From Geobacillus sp. 46C-IIa (GTDB lineage: Bacteria > Bacillota > Bacilli > Bacillales > Anoxybacillaceae), in contig NZ_CP061474.1 in NCBI RefSeq assembly GCF_014679505.1, positions 526,001 through 590,000 of the forward strand: a stretch of DNA of 64,000 bases, given 5' to 3'. The translations under genes and the position numbers were made by a program. A model generated the notes under the pieces. It searched no databases. It was not told the origin of the DNA and saw nothing but the letters and a program-made list of their open reading frames with translations. Positions 63,275 to 64,000 of the stretch are shown in pieces (within the stretch, counting starts at the first letter, position 1; the number at the start of each line of letters is the position of its first letter).

Positions 63275-64000
63275 ATGATTTCTGTGAACACAACAGAAGC
63301 TGGTTTATGGATAGGAGGGGAATGGCAGCCGGCGGCGGATGGCGCGATGTTCGACGTCATCGACCCGGCGACAGGCCAAGTGACGGCCCGTGTGGCCAAC
63401 GCCGGGGAAACAGATGTCAACAAGGCGGTCGCCATCGCCGAAGAGGCGTTTTCGGACCGGCGTTGGCTCTCGATTGCGCCGCTCGAGCGCGGGCGCATCT
63501 TGCGGCGCATCGCCGAACTGATCCGAAAGCATCATGATGAGCTCGCGCAGCTGATGACGCGGGAAAACGGCATGCCGATCAATCAAGCGCTGTTTATTGA
63601 AATTCCGCTCGCCGCCGACTGCTTCGACTTTTTCGCCTCGCTCGTCGTCAAGCCGCAAGGGGAGGTGCTGCCATTTTCCGTCGCTGGCTCGTCGCCGGAT
63701 TACATGGCATGGACGGTGAAAGAGCCGATCGGGGTGGCTGGGCTCATCACCCCATGGAATTTTCCCCTCTTGATGCCGACGTGGAAAATCGCCCCGGCGC
63801 TGGCGGCGGGCTGTACGATGGTGTTAAAACCGGCGCCGGAAACGCCGCTGACGGCGTTGAAGCTTGCTGAGATTTGCCATGAGGCCGGCGTGCCGGAGGG
63901 CGTCATCAACGTCTTGCCTGGACTCGATGAGGCCGGAAAAGCGCTCGTCAGCCACCCTGGGGTGCCGAAAATCGCATTTACCGGCGAAACGGCAACCGGA
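63275..64000 (+). CDS. Aldehyde dehydrogenase, N-terminal part (3' truncated by window end)
   Basis: The frame is open to the window end, so 242 residues are visible. It is an NAD(P)-dependent aldehyde dehydrogenase: LWIGGEWQPAAD start, ITPWNFP (oxyanion-hole Asn), KPAPETP (cofactor Lys), and IAFTGETATG (Rossmann turn). The catalytic Cys lies beyond the window. The Glu in FTGE, where many family members have Ser, is typical of betaine- or HpaE-like members and suggests NAD use. Start: ATG 63275, with AAAGGAG 8 nt upstream. It is expected to oxidise the aldehyde made by the alcohol dehydrogenase. Confidence 0.92.
   Translation, partial: MISVNTTEAGLWIGGEWQPAADGAMFDVIDPATGQVTARVANAGETDVNKAVAIAEEAFSDRRWLSIAPLERGRILRRIAELIRKHHDELAQLMTRENGMPINQALFIEIPLAADCFDFFASLVVKPQGEVLPFSVAGSSPDYMAWTVKEPIGVAGLITPWNFPLLMPTWKIAPALAAGCTMVLKPAPETPLTALKLAEICHEAGVPEGVINVLPGLDEAGKALVSHPGVPKIAFTGETATG

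Overview
The window reads as a stretch of chromosome from a thermophilic Geobacillus-type member of the Bacillaceae. Three observations support this. The gene order closely follows the ytgP to ackA region of Bacillus subtilis. The coding sequence is GC-rich and Arg/Ala/Gly-rich. The tyrosyl-tRNA synthetase is 419 residues and nearly identical to the classic Geobacillus stearothermophilus enzyme as I remember it. No phage, insertion sequence, CRISPR array, tRNA or rRNA gene was seen. The first gene (flippase) and the last gene (aldehyde dehydrogenase) are cut by the window edges.

Layout. 1-21.2 kb: lipid-linked sugar flippase, rRNA pseudouridine synthase, PepV dipeptidase, MFS permease, ThpR, type I pullulanase, kinase-like YtmP, TrmB, YtnP lactonase, M42 aminopeptidase, YtpQ, YtpR, SftA, MurC and the YtxGHJ stress operon behind a sigma-B-like promoter. 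21.2-28.3 kb: AroA (chorismate mutase/DAHP synthase), CcpA, and the acuABC operon diverging from acsA. 28.5-37.2 kb: a class A penicillin-binding protein, T-box-controlled tyrS, rpsD with a folded autoregulatory leader, DgcP, free-Met-R-sulfoxide reductase and HisJ. 37.3-41.9 kb: EzrA, the cysteine desulfurase-ThiI pair and a spore SASP. 42-51 kb: acyl-CoA synthetase MbcS, NAD kinase, SppA, YteJ, YtfI, YtfJ, Tpx, YtxK and AckA.

51.1-64 kb is the most unusual part. It is a colinear run of genes for hydrophobic-substrate catabolism: three SCP2-type lipid-carrier proteins, an AMP-forming acyl-CoA ligase, two acyl-CoA dehydrogenases, enoyl-CoA hydratase, a short-chain dehydrogenase, a thiolase, a UbiB/ABC1 kinase-like membrane protein, an unknown 109-residue protein, a zinc alcohol dehydrogenase and an aldehyde dehydrogenase. 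On paper this takes an alcohol through aldehyde, acid and acyl-CoA to acetyl-CoA. The two dehydrogenases have complementary losses: one lacks the catalytic Glu but keeps the FAD-contacting RxxFG motif, and the other is the reverse. This predicts an obligate heteromer like those used for bulky steroid side chains in actinobacteria. The true substrate cannot be read from the sequence.

Specific regulatory elements seen: a Tyr T-box (UAC specifier), an S4 leader three-way junction, a sigma-G promoter before the SASP gene, an operator-like palindrome at the acsA start site, a cre-like palindrome at the ackA promoter, and about twenty intrinsic terminators.
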